Shown: one piece after another, positions 45,873-54,199 of the stretch | How positions within the stretch are numbered: the first letter of the stretch is position 1 | Layout: each line of letters opens with the position of its first letter | Source of the DNA: Hoeflea sp. | Lineage (GTDB): Bacteria > Pseudomonadota > Alphaproteobacteria > Rhizobiales > Rhizobiaceae | Direction of reading: 5' to 3' | DNA: 64,000 nt | NCBI GenBank assembly: GCA_020637795.1 | Contig: JACKJT010000001.1 | Span: forward strand, 62,001 to 126,000 | Position numbers and translations under genes: made by a program | The notes under the pieces: generated by a model | Database searches by the model: none | The model's input: only the letters and a program-made list of their open reading frames with translations | Told to the model about the DNA's origin: nothing

Positions 45873-47134
45873 CCAGCGCCGCCCTGCCAGCACCTGTCCT
45901 GTTTCAGCCGCAGCGCGCGGCGATCTCGATGCTGGCGTCGTTGCTGGTGGCCTTTGGCGTGTTTCTGTCCGGCTTCGTCATCAACGAGCCCGCGCCCTAC
46001 GAGCTGTTCCTGGTCGTGCTGATCGGCATCTGGGCGGTTTTCGGGCTCCGGCTTTCGCGCCACATTGCGCCGCTGATCGTGCTGTACGTCGTCTTCAACA
46101 TCGGCGGCATGTTCTCGATCCTGACGATGGACAACGTCAAGGACACGCCGATGTACATCGCCGTGTCGCTGTTTCTCGCCTTCACCTCGATGTTCTTCTC
46201 CGCCATCATCGAAGCCGACCAGAGGCGGCTGGTGCTGATCTTCCGCGCCTACGTTGCGGCTGCGATCATCACGGCTCTACTCGGGATCCTGGGCTATCTC
46301 GGTGTGCTGCCGGGCGGCGAGGTGTTCACCCGGTATGGCCGGGCGATGGGCGCGTTTCAGGATCCGAACGTGTTCGGGCCCTACCTGGTGCTGCCGGCGC
46401 TCTACCTGATGTACGGGCTGCTGACCGGCACGCTGAAGGCCGCACCCTTGCGTATCATCGGGCTGGTGATCCTGGCGCTCGGGGTGTTCTTCTCGTTCTC
46501 GCGCGCGGCCTGGGGCCTGCTGCCGATCACGATGGTGCTTCTGGTGACAACCATGCTGATCAAGGAACGCACCGGCGCCTTCCGGCTGAAGATCCTGGTG
46601 ATGACGCTGATCGGCACCTTGCTGCTGGTGGCCGCGATCATCGTGGCGCTGCAGTTCGACCAGATCGCCGACCTGTTTTCCGACCGCGCCAAGCTGGTAC
46701 AGTCCTATGACGGGGCCAGGCTCGGCCGTTTCGAGCGGCACGCCATCGGCTTCCTGATGGCGATGGAGCATCCGCTCGGCATCGGGCCGCTGGAATTCGG
46801 CCTGATGTGGGGCGAGGACACGCACAACATCTGGCTCAAGGCGCTGATGGATTACGGCTGGCTGGGCTTCGTCAGCTACGTGACGCTGATTGCCTGGACA
46901 CTGGTGCTGGGTTTCCGCTTCCTGCTGCGCGACCGGCCCTGGCAGCCTTACCTGATGCTCGCCTACATCGTGCTGGTCGGGCACACGATCATCGGCAACG
47001 TCATCGACACCGACCACTGGCGGCATTTCTACCTGCTGATGGGAATCGTCTGGGGATGCATCGCGCTGGAAATGCGCTGGCAGTCACGGCTGCGGGCCGA
47101 GGCCCGGATACCGGCAAGGCCCCTGCCCGCCTGA
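45869..47134 (+). CDS. O-antigen ligase / Wzy-type polysaccharide polymerase
   Basis: A 421-residue protein with about ten to twelve hydrophobic helices and a large periplasmic loop near the C-terminus (LGRFERHAIGFLMAMEHPLG, MWGEDTHNIWLKALMDYGW). The HN and RFE residues in this loop are typical of the Wzy_C/O-antigen ligase domain. It likely polymerises the repeat units made by the preceding genes. A TTG start at 45869 overlapping the previous stop is the only plausible upstream start. Terminal gene of the cluster; no Wzx flippase is present in the window. Confidence 0.85.
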   Translation: MTSAALPAPVLFQPQRAAISMLASLLVAFGVFLSGFVINEPAPYELFLVVLIGIWAVFGLRLSRHIAPLIVLYVVFNIGGMFSILTMDNVKDTPMYIAVSLFLAFTSMFFSAIIEADQRRLVLIFRAYVAAAIITALLGILGYLGVLPGGEVFTRYGRAMGAFQDPNVFGPYLVLPALYLMYGLLTGTLKAAPLRIIGLVILALGVFFSFSRAAWGLLPITMVLLVTTMLIKERTGAFRLKILVMTLIGTLLLVAAIIVALQFDQIADLFSDRAKLVQSYDGARLGRFERHAIGFLMAMEHPLGIGPLEFGLMWGEDTHNIWLKALMDYGWLGFVSYVTLIAWTLVLGFRFLLRDRPWQPYLMLAYIVLVGHTIIGNVIDTDHWRHFYLLMGIVWGCIALEMRWQSRLRAEARIPARPLPA

Positions 47135-47205
47135 GGTTGCGTCACAGCAAGTCCCGGCACCGCCAGCAGGCCGCGCTGGCCAAGTCAATCAGACATTTTT
47201 GAAAA

Positions 47206-47282
47206 TGGTCGGAGCGGCGGGATTCGAACCCACGACCCCTTGTCCCCCAGACAAGTGCGCTACCGGGCTGCGCTACGCTCCG
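47206..47282 (-). tRNA. tRNA-Pro (anticodon GGG)
   Basis: A complete cloverleaf on the minus strand. The acceptor stem is CGGAGCG/CGCTCCG, the anticodon arm is CTTGT-CTGGGGG-ACAAG with anticodon GGG, and the T arm has GGTTCGAATCC. CCA is encoded at 47206-47208. It lies at the boundary between the exopolysaccharide cluster and the accessory stretch. I see no second copy of its 3' end in the window, so use as an integration site is not shown. Confidence 0.93.
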
Positions 47283-47814
47283 ACTGGTGAAAGGCCTTAG
47301 AACATCAAGGTTTTGCGGGCAAGGGCAAAATGGCGGATGAAAAAGAAAAACGGGAAAAAGCCGGGATAGTGGGGAACTGCCGGCAAAAAGCTCCACGAAA
47401 ATCCCCACGCAATGTTCACGGACCGTTCTGGCAATCTCAACGCGGATCCAACCAAGCGCCGGCCGGCGTCGCTCATAAGGTTGTCCGGACGACGGGTGTA
47501 GGAAAAAGCCTATATAACAATAACCTGTCGCCCCCCACCTACTCAATGTGCGCATTGATTTCATTGCCAAACCCCGAACGCGCCCCTCACAGATTATTTC
47601 CATCCTCAGCCTGACGCATCGGCTTGTGGTCACTGGGCTGCCGCCAGCAGAGCTGCTGATTAAGAGGCGGAACAAAGTTCATTACTTATCAGTCTGATAG
47701 GCAAAACAAGCGTGTAAAAATCGACCACGGATTACTCAATCTTTTCAATCGTTGATTGGTGCGATTGTAAAAAATCGCTGGTCAATTTGTTAGGCTTGGA
47801 CGGACCAGCGCAGC
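47283..47814. other. Intergenic stretch without supported genes
   Basis: This 530-base stretch between the tRNA and the FkbM gene has lower GC than the exopolysaccharide cluster, with AT-rich text near 47690-47800. Short open frames on both strands (for example 47330-47614) show no family text or ribosome site. No terminator or tRNA-like element was found. Confidence 0.4.
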
Positions 47815-48507
47815 CTATGCTCCCAGGGCTGGCCACATGGATATGTCGCCCTCTCTTGGTGCAGCCACATAGTCCCAAACGCTTTGGACTTTGCTGCTTT
47901 CAACCAACGCTTCTCGGCTTAGCTTGGCCCCTGTTATTGTATATACATCATATTCCATGCCAGCAAAAAAATCATAATAATCCATGGACTTGTAGTCGTA
48001 CTTTAGGATACTGTTGTCACCGAGCTCAAATGTAACGAAAGGTCTATGTTTCTCGATCAGACCTCTCGCGCCACGCATTATGATTAAATCACCACCCTCT
48101 GCATCGATTTTTATGTATTTTACTTTGCCCGGGAATTTCTTGTTCTCAAGGCGCAGTACGGGGACATTTATTATTGTTCTCTCGATCCCCTCATCATGAT
48201 AAACGCGCTCTTTGAATCCGCTGTACTCCGGAAATTCTGGCACGTAAACAAACTGGGTTTGCCCTTCCACTTCGCCGAGAGCAATGTTTTCGATTGTCGC
48301 GTTGGAAATGGAATGTGAAGACAGATTATTTTTAAGTGCAGCAAAGGCACTTGGAAGCGGTTCAAAAGCAAACACGTGTCCGCTGGAGCCAACACGGCGA
48401 GCCATCGGTATTGTATGTCGGCCAGAATGTGCGCCGCAATCTATGACATAGTCACCAGGATTGAGGATCGAAACATAAAAATCTTCAACGGCCTTTTCAT
48501 AGTCCAT
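47815..48507 (-). CDS. FkbM-family methyltransferase
   Basis: A 230-residue SAM-dependent methyltransferase. Motif I is in LNPGDYVIDCGAHSGRHTIPM, motif II in VFAFEPLPSAFAALKNNL, and the FkbM signature follows in YIKIDAEGGDLIIMRGA. It ends at EKHRPFVTFELGD plus a 60-residue tail. Family members O-methylate sugars or natural products, so a role in surface glycan modification fits the location after the exopolysaccharide genes. Codon use is more AT-rich than in that cluster (AATAAT, TATGAC-type codons), suggesting acquisition. ATG at 48507; no clear ribosome site was noted. Confidence 0.88.
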   Translation of the reverse strand: MDYEKAVEDFYVSILNPGDYVIDCGAHSGRHTIPMARRVGSSGHVFAFEPLPSAFAALKNNLSSHSISNATIENIALGEVEGQTQFVYVPEFPEYSGFKERVYHDEGIERTIINVPVLRLENKKFPGKVKYIKIDAEGGDLIIMRGARGLIEKHRPFVTFELGDNSILKYDYKSMDYYDFFAGMEYDVYTITGAKLSREALVESSKVQSVWDYVAAPREGDISMWPALGA

Positions 48508-49311
48508 CTACATTGTTCCCAAGCTGAAGCACGCATCGACTTCGCAACGACATACATAATGTTTCTATGACGTGATGAGATCGATACATCTATTTTCTTT
48601 AATGGCGTTCCATTCGCGAGTCCGGCTCTCAGCGTCAAGCCGAGGGCGCTTCACCCAACCATGGCGCACGACTCTCCGTGATGCAAGCAAGCTTTATCCC
48701 GACGAGGGAGGTGGCTTCGCGCCTTATGATCTTCCAGCAACTGGCACCTTCGATGTGTAGGAGGATGTGAACCACGGGCTTGAGACTGGCTGAAACACAG
48801 GTCGATGGAAACGCCAGCAAATACTCTCTCATGCCACTAACCTGTTTTTCTGGATACCCCCAAGGCATCGGCTGAATTGCCAGCCATCAACCAGTGGCGA
48901 ACAGAGACGCCCACGCATCGATAGAAAATCGAGGGAAGATCTCAAAGCGAAGGCCAATGAACATCTGCGAAAAACCCGCCAGTGTGGGGACACTGACGGG
49001 CACTTGGGGCGCGCCAATTTGCGGGAACCAGCGCTACAGTTCATGCTGGTCAATAGATGTGTCGTAATCGTGGCCAAGCGCGGGAAAAACAGCAACATTT
49101 CAGATCTCGCTCCTGATCGGTCAGTGGCATTATCAGAATTTGCATTCCGCAAAGCAAATCCTACCTTGGCCTCTCGAGAAGCTAACTTGAGCGGGGGCTG
49201 AACTTACTGAAGAACGGACTGTTGTTGCGCGTCGTCACATGCTCAGACTGGGTTTCGGCGCTGTCTCCGTCAAATGTGCAGCAAACCAAAATGGTAAAAA
49301 CTGCTGCGGAA
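48508..49311. other. Intergenic stretch with one terminator, no supported gene
   Basis: Eight hundred bases between the FkbM and XRE genes. Both strands carry only short frames with unconvincing translations. The one clear element is a minus-strand terminator at 48970-49000, which implies a transcript coming from the right (XRE gene or a small RNA). Confidence 0.4.
48970..49000 (-). terminator. Rho-independent terminator, minus strand
   Basis: Read on the minus strand: CCCGTCAGTG, loop TCCCCA, CACTGGCGGG, then TTTTT. One mismatch (A/C) in a 10-bp stem. It is 311 bases downstream of the XRE gene stop, far for that gene, so a small RNA between them is possible. Confidence 0.7.
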
Positions 49312-49713
49312 CTATTTGCTGAGCTTCGCTTCCAGGCGCGCCAAGCGGTCTTCGATTGTCTCGCCCCCCCCAACGACCGTGAGAAGATTCTCTTTAGGCT
49401 CAGAGTCGAGATCGGCATCGACGAAAAGCATGCTGTAAAGGTCAGGCTCACTGTTTCTCAGCATGACCAACGCAAATTCCCGCGGCGGGACCCGGAGAAC
49501 TCTTGCGTAATCTCGGTAGCGATCGGAGGGCACCTTGCCTCTGCCGCTTTCGATCTGTGAGATAAATGTATAATAGTCTATCCCGAGCGCTTCAGCCAGC
49601 TCTCTCTGGCTCATCCCAATGCGTTCGCGTTTCTCACGCAGCCAGGCACCGGAAACCTTCCGGAGTTCAGCGATCCCACTCTGTTCCTTTTTTCGAACTT
49701 TTTCCAACGACAT
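49312..49713 (-). CDS. XRE-family transcriptional regulator
   Basis: A 133-residue protein. An N-terminal helix-turn-helix (LREKRERIGMSQRELAEALG then YYTFISQIESGRGKVPSDRY) occupies residues about 22-70, and a C-terminal tail ends in a predicted coiled segment (TIEDRLARLEAKLSK). Such regulators often act on their own promoter or on a nearby toxin or phage gene. The start at 49713 is chosen over a GTG at 49722. It is divergent from the S-layer-like gene 490 bases away. Its partner is not identifiable. Confidence 0.85.
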   Translation of the reverse strand: MSLEKVRKKEQSGIAELRKVSGAWLREKRERIGMSQRELAEALGIDYYTFISQIESGRGKVPSDRYRDYARVLRVPPREFALVMLRNSEPDLYSMLFVDADLDSEPKENLLTVVGGGETIEDRLARLEAKLSK

Positions 49714-49722
49714 CAGAACCAC

Positions 49723-50201
49723 TCTTTATTATTATGTCCGCTCTAAACAGGACGGGAAATTAGGATGGGTTGCCCCAACGCCTTAGGTCAGCACCAAGCT
49801 TTTCGACGAGTTCTCAGACTGATGACCGTATACCAGCAACTACAGCAATTGCGCAATAGGCATTTGCTATACAAACGCAGCCGTTTTTTTTCTCCCCTGA
49901 GGATTAAACGCATTCAGCACGTAAGCCGGCCAATCTGCTGCGGGCGAATCCAGTACAGCAAACAGCGAGCGCGAAATATGATCGCCAATTCAGATGCCTA
50001 GGCCATGCCCGAGCCATCGGCATCAGCCAATTCCCCCACCCCTTCACAACAGTAACTTTTTGACGGGTAAAAATTTAATGAGGAATTGAGCGAATATCCA
50101 GTTGACCTACCAACTCAACGGTTGTAGTTGGTTCCATGACCGAACGACTGAAGGTCAGCACTTGGCCGCAGGTCGGTCATTCCATATGAGAGGAAATTAT
50201 C
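49723..50201. other. Long leader region upstream of the S-layer-like gene
   Basis: This 480-base gap has no supported gene. Its right end holds two hairpins (50110-50131 and 50137-50157) and a good ribosome site, AGAGGAAA at 50188-50195. The left half is of moderate GC with short frames only. Confidence 0.45.
50110..50157 (+). promoter_or_regulatory. Structured 5' leader of the S-layer-like gene
   Basis: Hairpin 1: CCAACT (50110-50115) pairs with AGTTGG (50126-50131), with CAA/TTG inside. Hairpin 2: TGACC (50137-50141) with GGTCA (50153-50157). Two closely spaced hairpins ahead of a strong ribosome site suggest a long-lived mRNA, as in other S-layer genes. Confidence 0.5.
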
Positions 50202-51776
50202 ATGGCTTCTATCCAAACAGTGTACGTTGCACTTTTCGGCCGCCCAGCAGACCCTGCTGGCCTGGCCTTCTTCAACGGCGTAACCAGCAATGGCGCAGAC
50301 CTGACCGCCATCGGCGATCTGGCCGCTACCTCTGAATATCAGAGCCGCTTTGCCGGCAAGTCGAACACCCAGATCGTCACCGACATCTACATGTCGCTGT
50401 TTGGTCACGCTCCGGATGCAGCCGGCCTTGCGTTCTTCGTGGACGCGCTGAACACCGGTGCACAGAACATCAACTCCATCGCAATCAACATTGCCGATGG
50501 CGCACTGGGCACCGACAAGACCCTTCTTGAAAAGAAGGTTGCTGCTGCTGACCTGTTCACCGCAGCACTCGACACTCCTGTCGAAGTCGGCAACTACACC
50601 GGTTTGGCTGCAGCCGCACAGGGCGCTGCTTACATCGCAGGTGTCACCGCAGCTTCGCCGGCTCCGACCGCAGCTGCTGCCGATGCCGCTGTTGCACTGC
50701 TTGGTACCGGTACGGCTCCGGGCGTGACCGGCGTGAATATCAACCTCGTCACCGGCGCCGAGTCAGTCAGCCCGTCTGCTGCAGATCCGGCATTCAAGTC
50801 GACGGCTGGTGATGACAAGATTTCTGGTGTAGCTCTTGGCGCAGCCAACATTGATGCTTCGGGCGGTTCGGACAGCCTGACGCTCACAGGCCACAATGCT
50901 GCTGCCACCTTGGCAACGATCACTGGAACTGAAAAGTTCTATGTCGCTGCAACTGCCGCTGCCAACGGTCTTGATTTCTCCAAGACAACCGGCGAAGCGG
51001 AAGTCTGGGCAACAAAGGGTGCTGGTGGCACTCACAGCAACATCACAAAGGGTACAGCCCTTGGTGTTGATGGCGCGCAGACTGGACTTGCAACGTTTGG
51101 CTTTACCCCTGCCGAAGTGGCCGGTGCTGGCGATGCTGCAACGCTGAACCTCAAAGCTGCGACCGGCGCTGCTGGCGTGGATATCCTGGGCATTGAAACC
51201 CTGACGGTCGCAAATACCGGAACTTCGAACATTGGCGCTATGACAAGTGGCAATGCCGCAAGCACGGTGATGCTGACTGGCTCGGGTTCGTTCACTGGTA
51301 TCCCAGTTTCGACCGCTTTGACGAAGTTTGATGCCTCCGGGTTTACCGGCCAGACAAATGTGAACCTTGGCGGTGCTTCTGCTGCGGGCGTCACCTTCAC
51401 AGGTGCGGCTGGTATGGACACCGTTACCCTTACTGCAGGTACCAAGGACACCGTCGTCTACACGAAGGGCAACATCTCCACCATCAGTACTGCAGACTCG
51501 TACACAGCCTTCGTGACCGGTACCGACAAGATCGACCTGAAGGCTCTCGGCCTCACAGGCGGAACCGGTGCGATCACCACCTTTACCCCAGCTCCTTCTC
51601 CGGTAGCAGAAGGAACGTCCTTTGGTGGCAACGCAGTTGGTCAGCAGACCGTAGCCGGCGCCGCTATTGTTTACGTCGATAGCAACAATGACGGCGTTTA
51701 CAATCAGGCAACTGACTTGGCCTTCACGACTGTTGGTAACGCCACAATCGCGGTCGGCGACGTCATCTTCGCCTGA
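50202..51776 (+). CDS. DUF4214-containing S-layer-like / type I secreted surface protein
   Basis: A 524-residue acidic protein rich in Ala, Gly and Thr, with no Cys at all. Two DUF4214 motifs open it: VYVALFGRPADPAGLAFF (residues 7-24) and IYMSLFGHAPDAAGLAFF. The middle is a beta-rich repeat field (Thr/Ala/Gly), and the C-terminus (SYTAFVTGTDKIDLKALGL, VYVDSNNDGVYNQATDLAF) resembles the uncleaved type I secretion end of RsaA/RTX-type proteins. There is no N-terminal signal peptide. It has a strong ribosome site, a structured leader and its own terminator, all features of an abundant surface protein. The transporter genes are not in the window. Confidence 0.82.
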   Translation: MASIQTVYVALFGRPADPAGLAFFNGVTSNGADLTAIGDLAATSEYQSRFAGKSNTQIVTDIYMSLFGHAPDAAGLAFFVDALNTGAQNINSIAINIADGALGTDKTLLEKKVAAADLFTAALDTPVEVGNYTGLAAAAQGAAYIAGVTAASPAPTAAAADAAVALLGTGTAPGVTGVNINLVTGAESVSPSAADPAFKSTAGDDKISGVALGAANIDASGGSDSLTLTGHNAAATLATITGTEKFYVAATAAANGLDFSKTTGEAEVWATKGAGGTHSNITKGTALGVDGAQTGLATFGFTPAEVAGAGDAATLNLKAATGAAGVDILGIETLTVANTGTSNIGAMTSGNAASTVMLTGSGSFTGIPVSTALTKFDASGFTGQTNVNLGGASAAGVTFTGAAGMDTVTLTAGTKDTVVYTKGNISTISTADSYTAFVTGTDKIDLKALGLTGGTGAITTFTPAPSPVAEGTSFGGNAVGQQTVAGAAIVYVDSNNDGVYNQATDLAFTTVGNATIAVGDVIFA

Positions 51777-51803
51777 TACCTGTATCAGTCGCACACATTC
51801 GGA

Positions 51804-51829
51804 CCCCCGGCTTCGGCCGGGGGTTTTTT
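51804..51829 (+). terminator. Rho-independent terminator of the S-layer-like gene
   Basis: CCCCCGGC (51804-51811), TTCG loop, GCCGGGGG (51816-51823), then six T. Confidence 0.94.
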
Positions 51830-52211
51830 GTTACTCCAATTGCGCTTGGAAACGCGATTCCCCCCGACTGAGGAGTTGTTGGGCGATATAAATGGTTTCA
51901 CTGGCCCTTAATCCTTAGGATCTGCCGTTACTCTGCGGAGAATTGGGGTTTCGTGCAGCAAAGCTGGTGGCCCGCATCTCCAAACGATTGCTCCCCTTTC
52001 GATTCCCTGCTTGTTGCGACAGGCTTCCGGTTTGTAGAGGGAAATTTGGCCGAGGGACATCCCGCGGACAATCTCACATCATGAGCTTTGTAAGGCACCA
52101 GATCAGACCTGATGAAAGAAAGAAAAAATTCTGATTCTTTTGTTGATGGGATTGAATTCGGATACCAGAGCTAGGACAGTTGGTATTCATTGAACTGCGG
52201 GGTCTCAGGAA
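51830..52211. other. Intergenic stretch before the methyltransferase gene
   Basis: About 380 bases with stop codons in all frames and no convincing motif beyond the terminator to its left. It presumably holds the methyltransferase promoter, which I could not place. Confidence 0.4.
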
Positions 52212-53738
52212 ATGTGGCATGCCGGATACATCACAGAGATTGAATATTCACATGGGTATTTTCATGAGCTGTCGCCACTGCGCTTGAAGCTCGCTATGGA
52301 AATTGCCGGTCAAAGGGCGTCTTTGCCAGCCTCGCCCTGCTATCTCGAACTTGGTTTTGGACAGGGGGAATCACTCAATATCAATGCTGCAACCAATCCA
52401 GGAAGCTTTTGGGGGACCGATTTCAACCCCGCCCACGCAGCAACCACGCGCGATATTGCAGCAAAATCCGGAGCTGATCTGATTGCGCTGGAGGCGTCTT
52501 TTGAAGAGCTTGCTGCGCGCGATGATTTGCCGGAATTCGACATCATCGCCTTGCACGGTATATGGACGTGGATATCTGATAGAAACCGGGCCATCATTGT
52601 CGACATCGCCCGTCGTAAATTGAAACCCGGCGGGCTGTTTTACATCTCCTACAACGTGACACCCGGCTGGTCGCCGTCAATTCCTCTGCGCCACATAATG
52701 AAAGAGCATTCAAAAAGGGCGTCTGTTGGCCCAATTCCACATCGAATGAATGAGGCTAAGAAATTTGTGCAGTCTTTGTTCGATGCTGGCTCGACATATT
52801 TCAAGGCCAACCCAGGGGTTGTCGATCGATTCAACAAGCTCAAGGATCAAAATCCGAACTATGTAGCGCATGAGTATCTCAATGAGAACTGGGACGTCAT
52901 GCCCTTTTCACAGGTTGCCGATCAACTTTCTGATGCCAAGCTCAATTTTGCAGCATCCGCGCATCTTCTGGATGCAATCGATGAGATCAATCTTTCAGCC
53001 GATGCGCAGAAATTGCTTTCACAGATAGAAGACATTGTGCTCCGCGAGACTACCCGTGACTATTTTGTCAACCAGAATTTCCGTCGAGACATATTTGTCA
53101 AGGGTCAGAGGCCACTTGAGTCGTTCGAAAAAAATCGCCTGCTCATGAATCAACCCTTCATGATCATGATGAGGCCTGAGGACCAGCCTAGGAAGGTGAC
53201 CGGTTCACTTGGTGAAGGGGATCTCAACGCGTCAGTTTATGAACCCATCTTTGCCGCGCTTGCCTCAGAAGACTACAGACCAAAAACAATATCTGAAATA
53301 ATAGGGATGCCGGGATGCGAAGCGCTGTCTATCGCGCAAATATATCAGTGCATTGTCATCCTTTGTGGATCATTCCGGGTGGCGCCCGCCCACGACGAGG
53401 ACGTATTCAAGGCGGTAAAACCTACCTCGAAAGCGCTCAATGATGAGATTACGCGGCGCGCCGTTTACTCCGACAGCATCAATTTTCTTGCCGCCCCCTT
53501 GATCGGAGCGGGAGTCCCAACAAACCGTTTTGAGCAATTGTTTGTCAGGGCAATCGACCTTGACCAGGAGGACGTCGCGTTGTGGGTCTGGACACTCATC
53601 AGGGACCAGGGTCAAAAACTTGTGAAGGATGGTAAACCCATCGAAGCTGATGAAGATAATCTGAATGAGCTTCGCGAAAAGTATGGGGAATTCGAAACGA
53701 AACGACTTCCAATCTTCAAGCGACTTGGAATCATTTGA
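52212..53738 (+). CDS. SAM-dependent methyltransferase with C-terminal regulatory domain
   Basis: A 508-residue protein. The N-terminal class I domain has motif I in CYLELGFGQGESLNINAA, acidic motif II in GTDFNPAHAATTRD, and FDIIALHGIWTWISDRN. The family marker YITEIEYSHGYFHELSPLRL is at the start. The second half (residues about 220-500) fits the methyltransferase regulatory domain (PF10119-like). Similar proteins sit beside S-layer or flagellar modification genes, so methylation of a surface protein or glycan is likely. It is AT-richer than the core genome. Ribosome signal CAGGAA abuts the ATG. Phage-like sequence begins immediately after its stop. Confidence 0.85.
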   Translation: MWHAGYITEIEYSHGYFHELSPLRLKLAMEIAGQRASLPASPCYLELGFGQGESLNINAATNPGSFWGTDFNPAHAATTRDIAAKSGADLIALEASFEELAARDDLPEFDIIALHGIWTWISDRNRAIIVDIARRKLKPGGLFYISYNVTPGWSPSIPLRHIMKEHSKRASVGPIPHRMNEAKKFVQSLFDAGSTYFKANPGVVDRFNKLKDQNPNYVAHEYLNENWDVMPFSQVADQLSDAKLNFAASAHLLDAIDEINLSADAQKLLSQIEDIVLRETTRDYFVNQNFRRDIFVKGQRPLESFEKNRLLMNQPFMIMMRPEDQPRKVTGSLGEGDLNASVYEPIFAALASEDYRPKTISEIIGMPGCEALSIAQIYQCIVILCGSFRVAPAHDEDVFKAVKPTSKALNDEITRRAVYSDSINFLAAPLIGAGVPTNRFEQLFVRAIDLDQEDVALWVWTLIRDQGQKLVKDGKPIEADEDNLNELREKYGEFETKRLPIFKRLGII

Positions 53739-53782
53739 TTTGCGTGCCCGAGAGGTTCGTTACGAAACAGGGCCGGCTGCTC

Positions 53783-53881
53783 CGGGCCCATCATCACCTT
53801 GTCGGCTTGATCCAGTTTCGGATCGACGTTGTGGTGGTTGATCATCTGCGTGACCAATAACTTCGCACGGACTGTTGACAT
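53783..53881 (-). pseudogene. Truncated copy of small phage protein (homologue of 55769-56002)
   Basis: Starts MSTVRAKLLVTQMINHHN and stays similar to MSKVRAKFFVKQIINYHN of the intact gene at 55769-56002 for about 33 residues (to QADKVMMGP), after which similarity is lost and the frame runs antisense into the methyltransferase gene. The C-terminal half is missing. Spacing to the next remnant (64 bases) matches the 68 bases in the intact copy. Confidence 0.7.
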
Positions 53882-53945
53882 CAGTCTCTTCCTTCTTGGT
53901 TGAACCGGGATAACCGCCCCCGCAGCGGATCAGGATTGAATGGTC

Positions 53946-54132
53946 TCACGGCGGCGGTCGGCCGGTGATCCAGGTGTAGGTCGAGATCAGCCAACCGGCG
54001 ACAGCAAGAACGGCAATGCCGATCTTGATCAGCCAATGCCCGAGCGCCGTATGCTTGCTGGCGAGATTTTCAAGCCTGGTATCCAGATAGCTGATGCGGG
54101 TTTTGTTTTTATCCAGCCGTCTGTAGACACAG
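53946..54132 (-). pseudogene. Truncated copy of DUF1515-type phage protein (homologue of 56071-56457)
   Basis: Reading leftward, this fragment has VYRRLDKNKTRISYLDTRLE, ALGHWLIKIGIAVLAVAGWL and ends YTWITGRPPP. The intact gene at 56071-56457 has TVHKRLDDLVDRVGHVEAD, RWLLVIGGGVLSAAGWVIGA and ends YTYLTGRPPP. The N-terminal half is missing beyond about 54132. Amino-acid changes are scattered, so this is an older, diverged copy rather than a recent duplication. Confidence 0.72.
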
Positions 54133-54199
54133 CATGAGGTCTATGAGACACCCTCAGCCGCGAGGCCTTCGAACCCATAACCTAAAGTGGAGAACACTC

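Noticed and set aside
47206..47282. tRNA-Pro as prophage or island attachment site
   Set aside because: No integrase gene or repeat of the tRNA 3' end was seen within the window, and the prophage starts 6.4 kb away.
49682..49700. GTTC-N8-GAAC pattern at the start of the XRE gene as a LexA box
   Set aside because: Inverted rather than direct repeat and spacing of eight; does not match the GTTC-N7-GTTC form supported by the dinB site.
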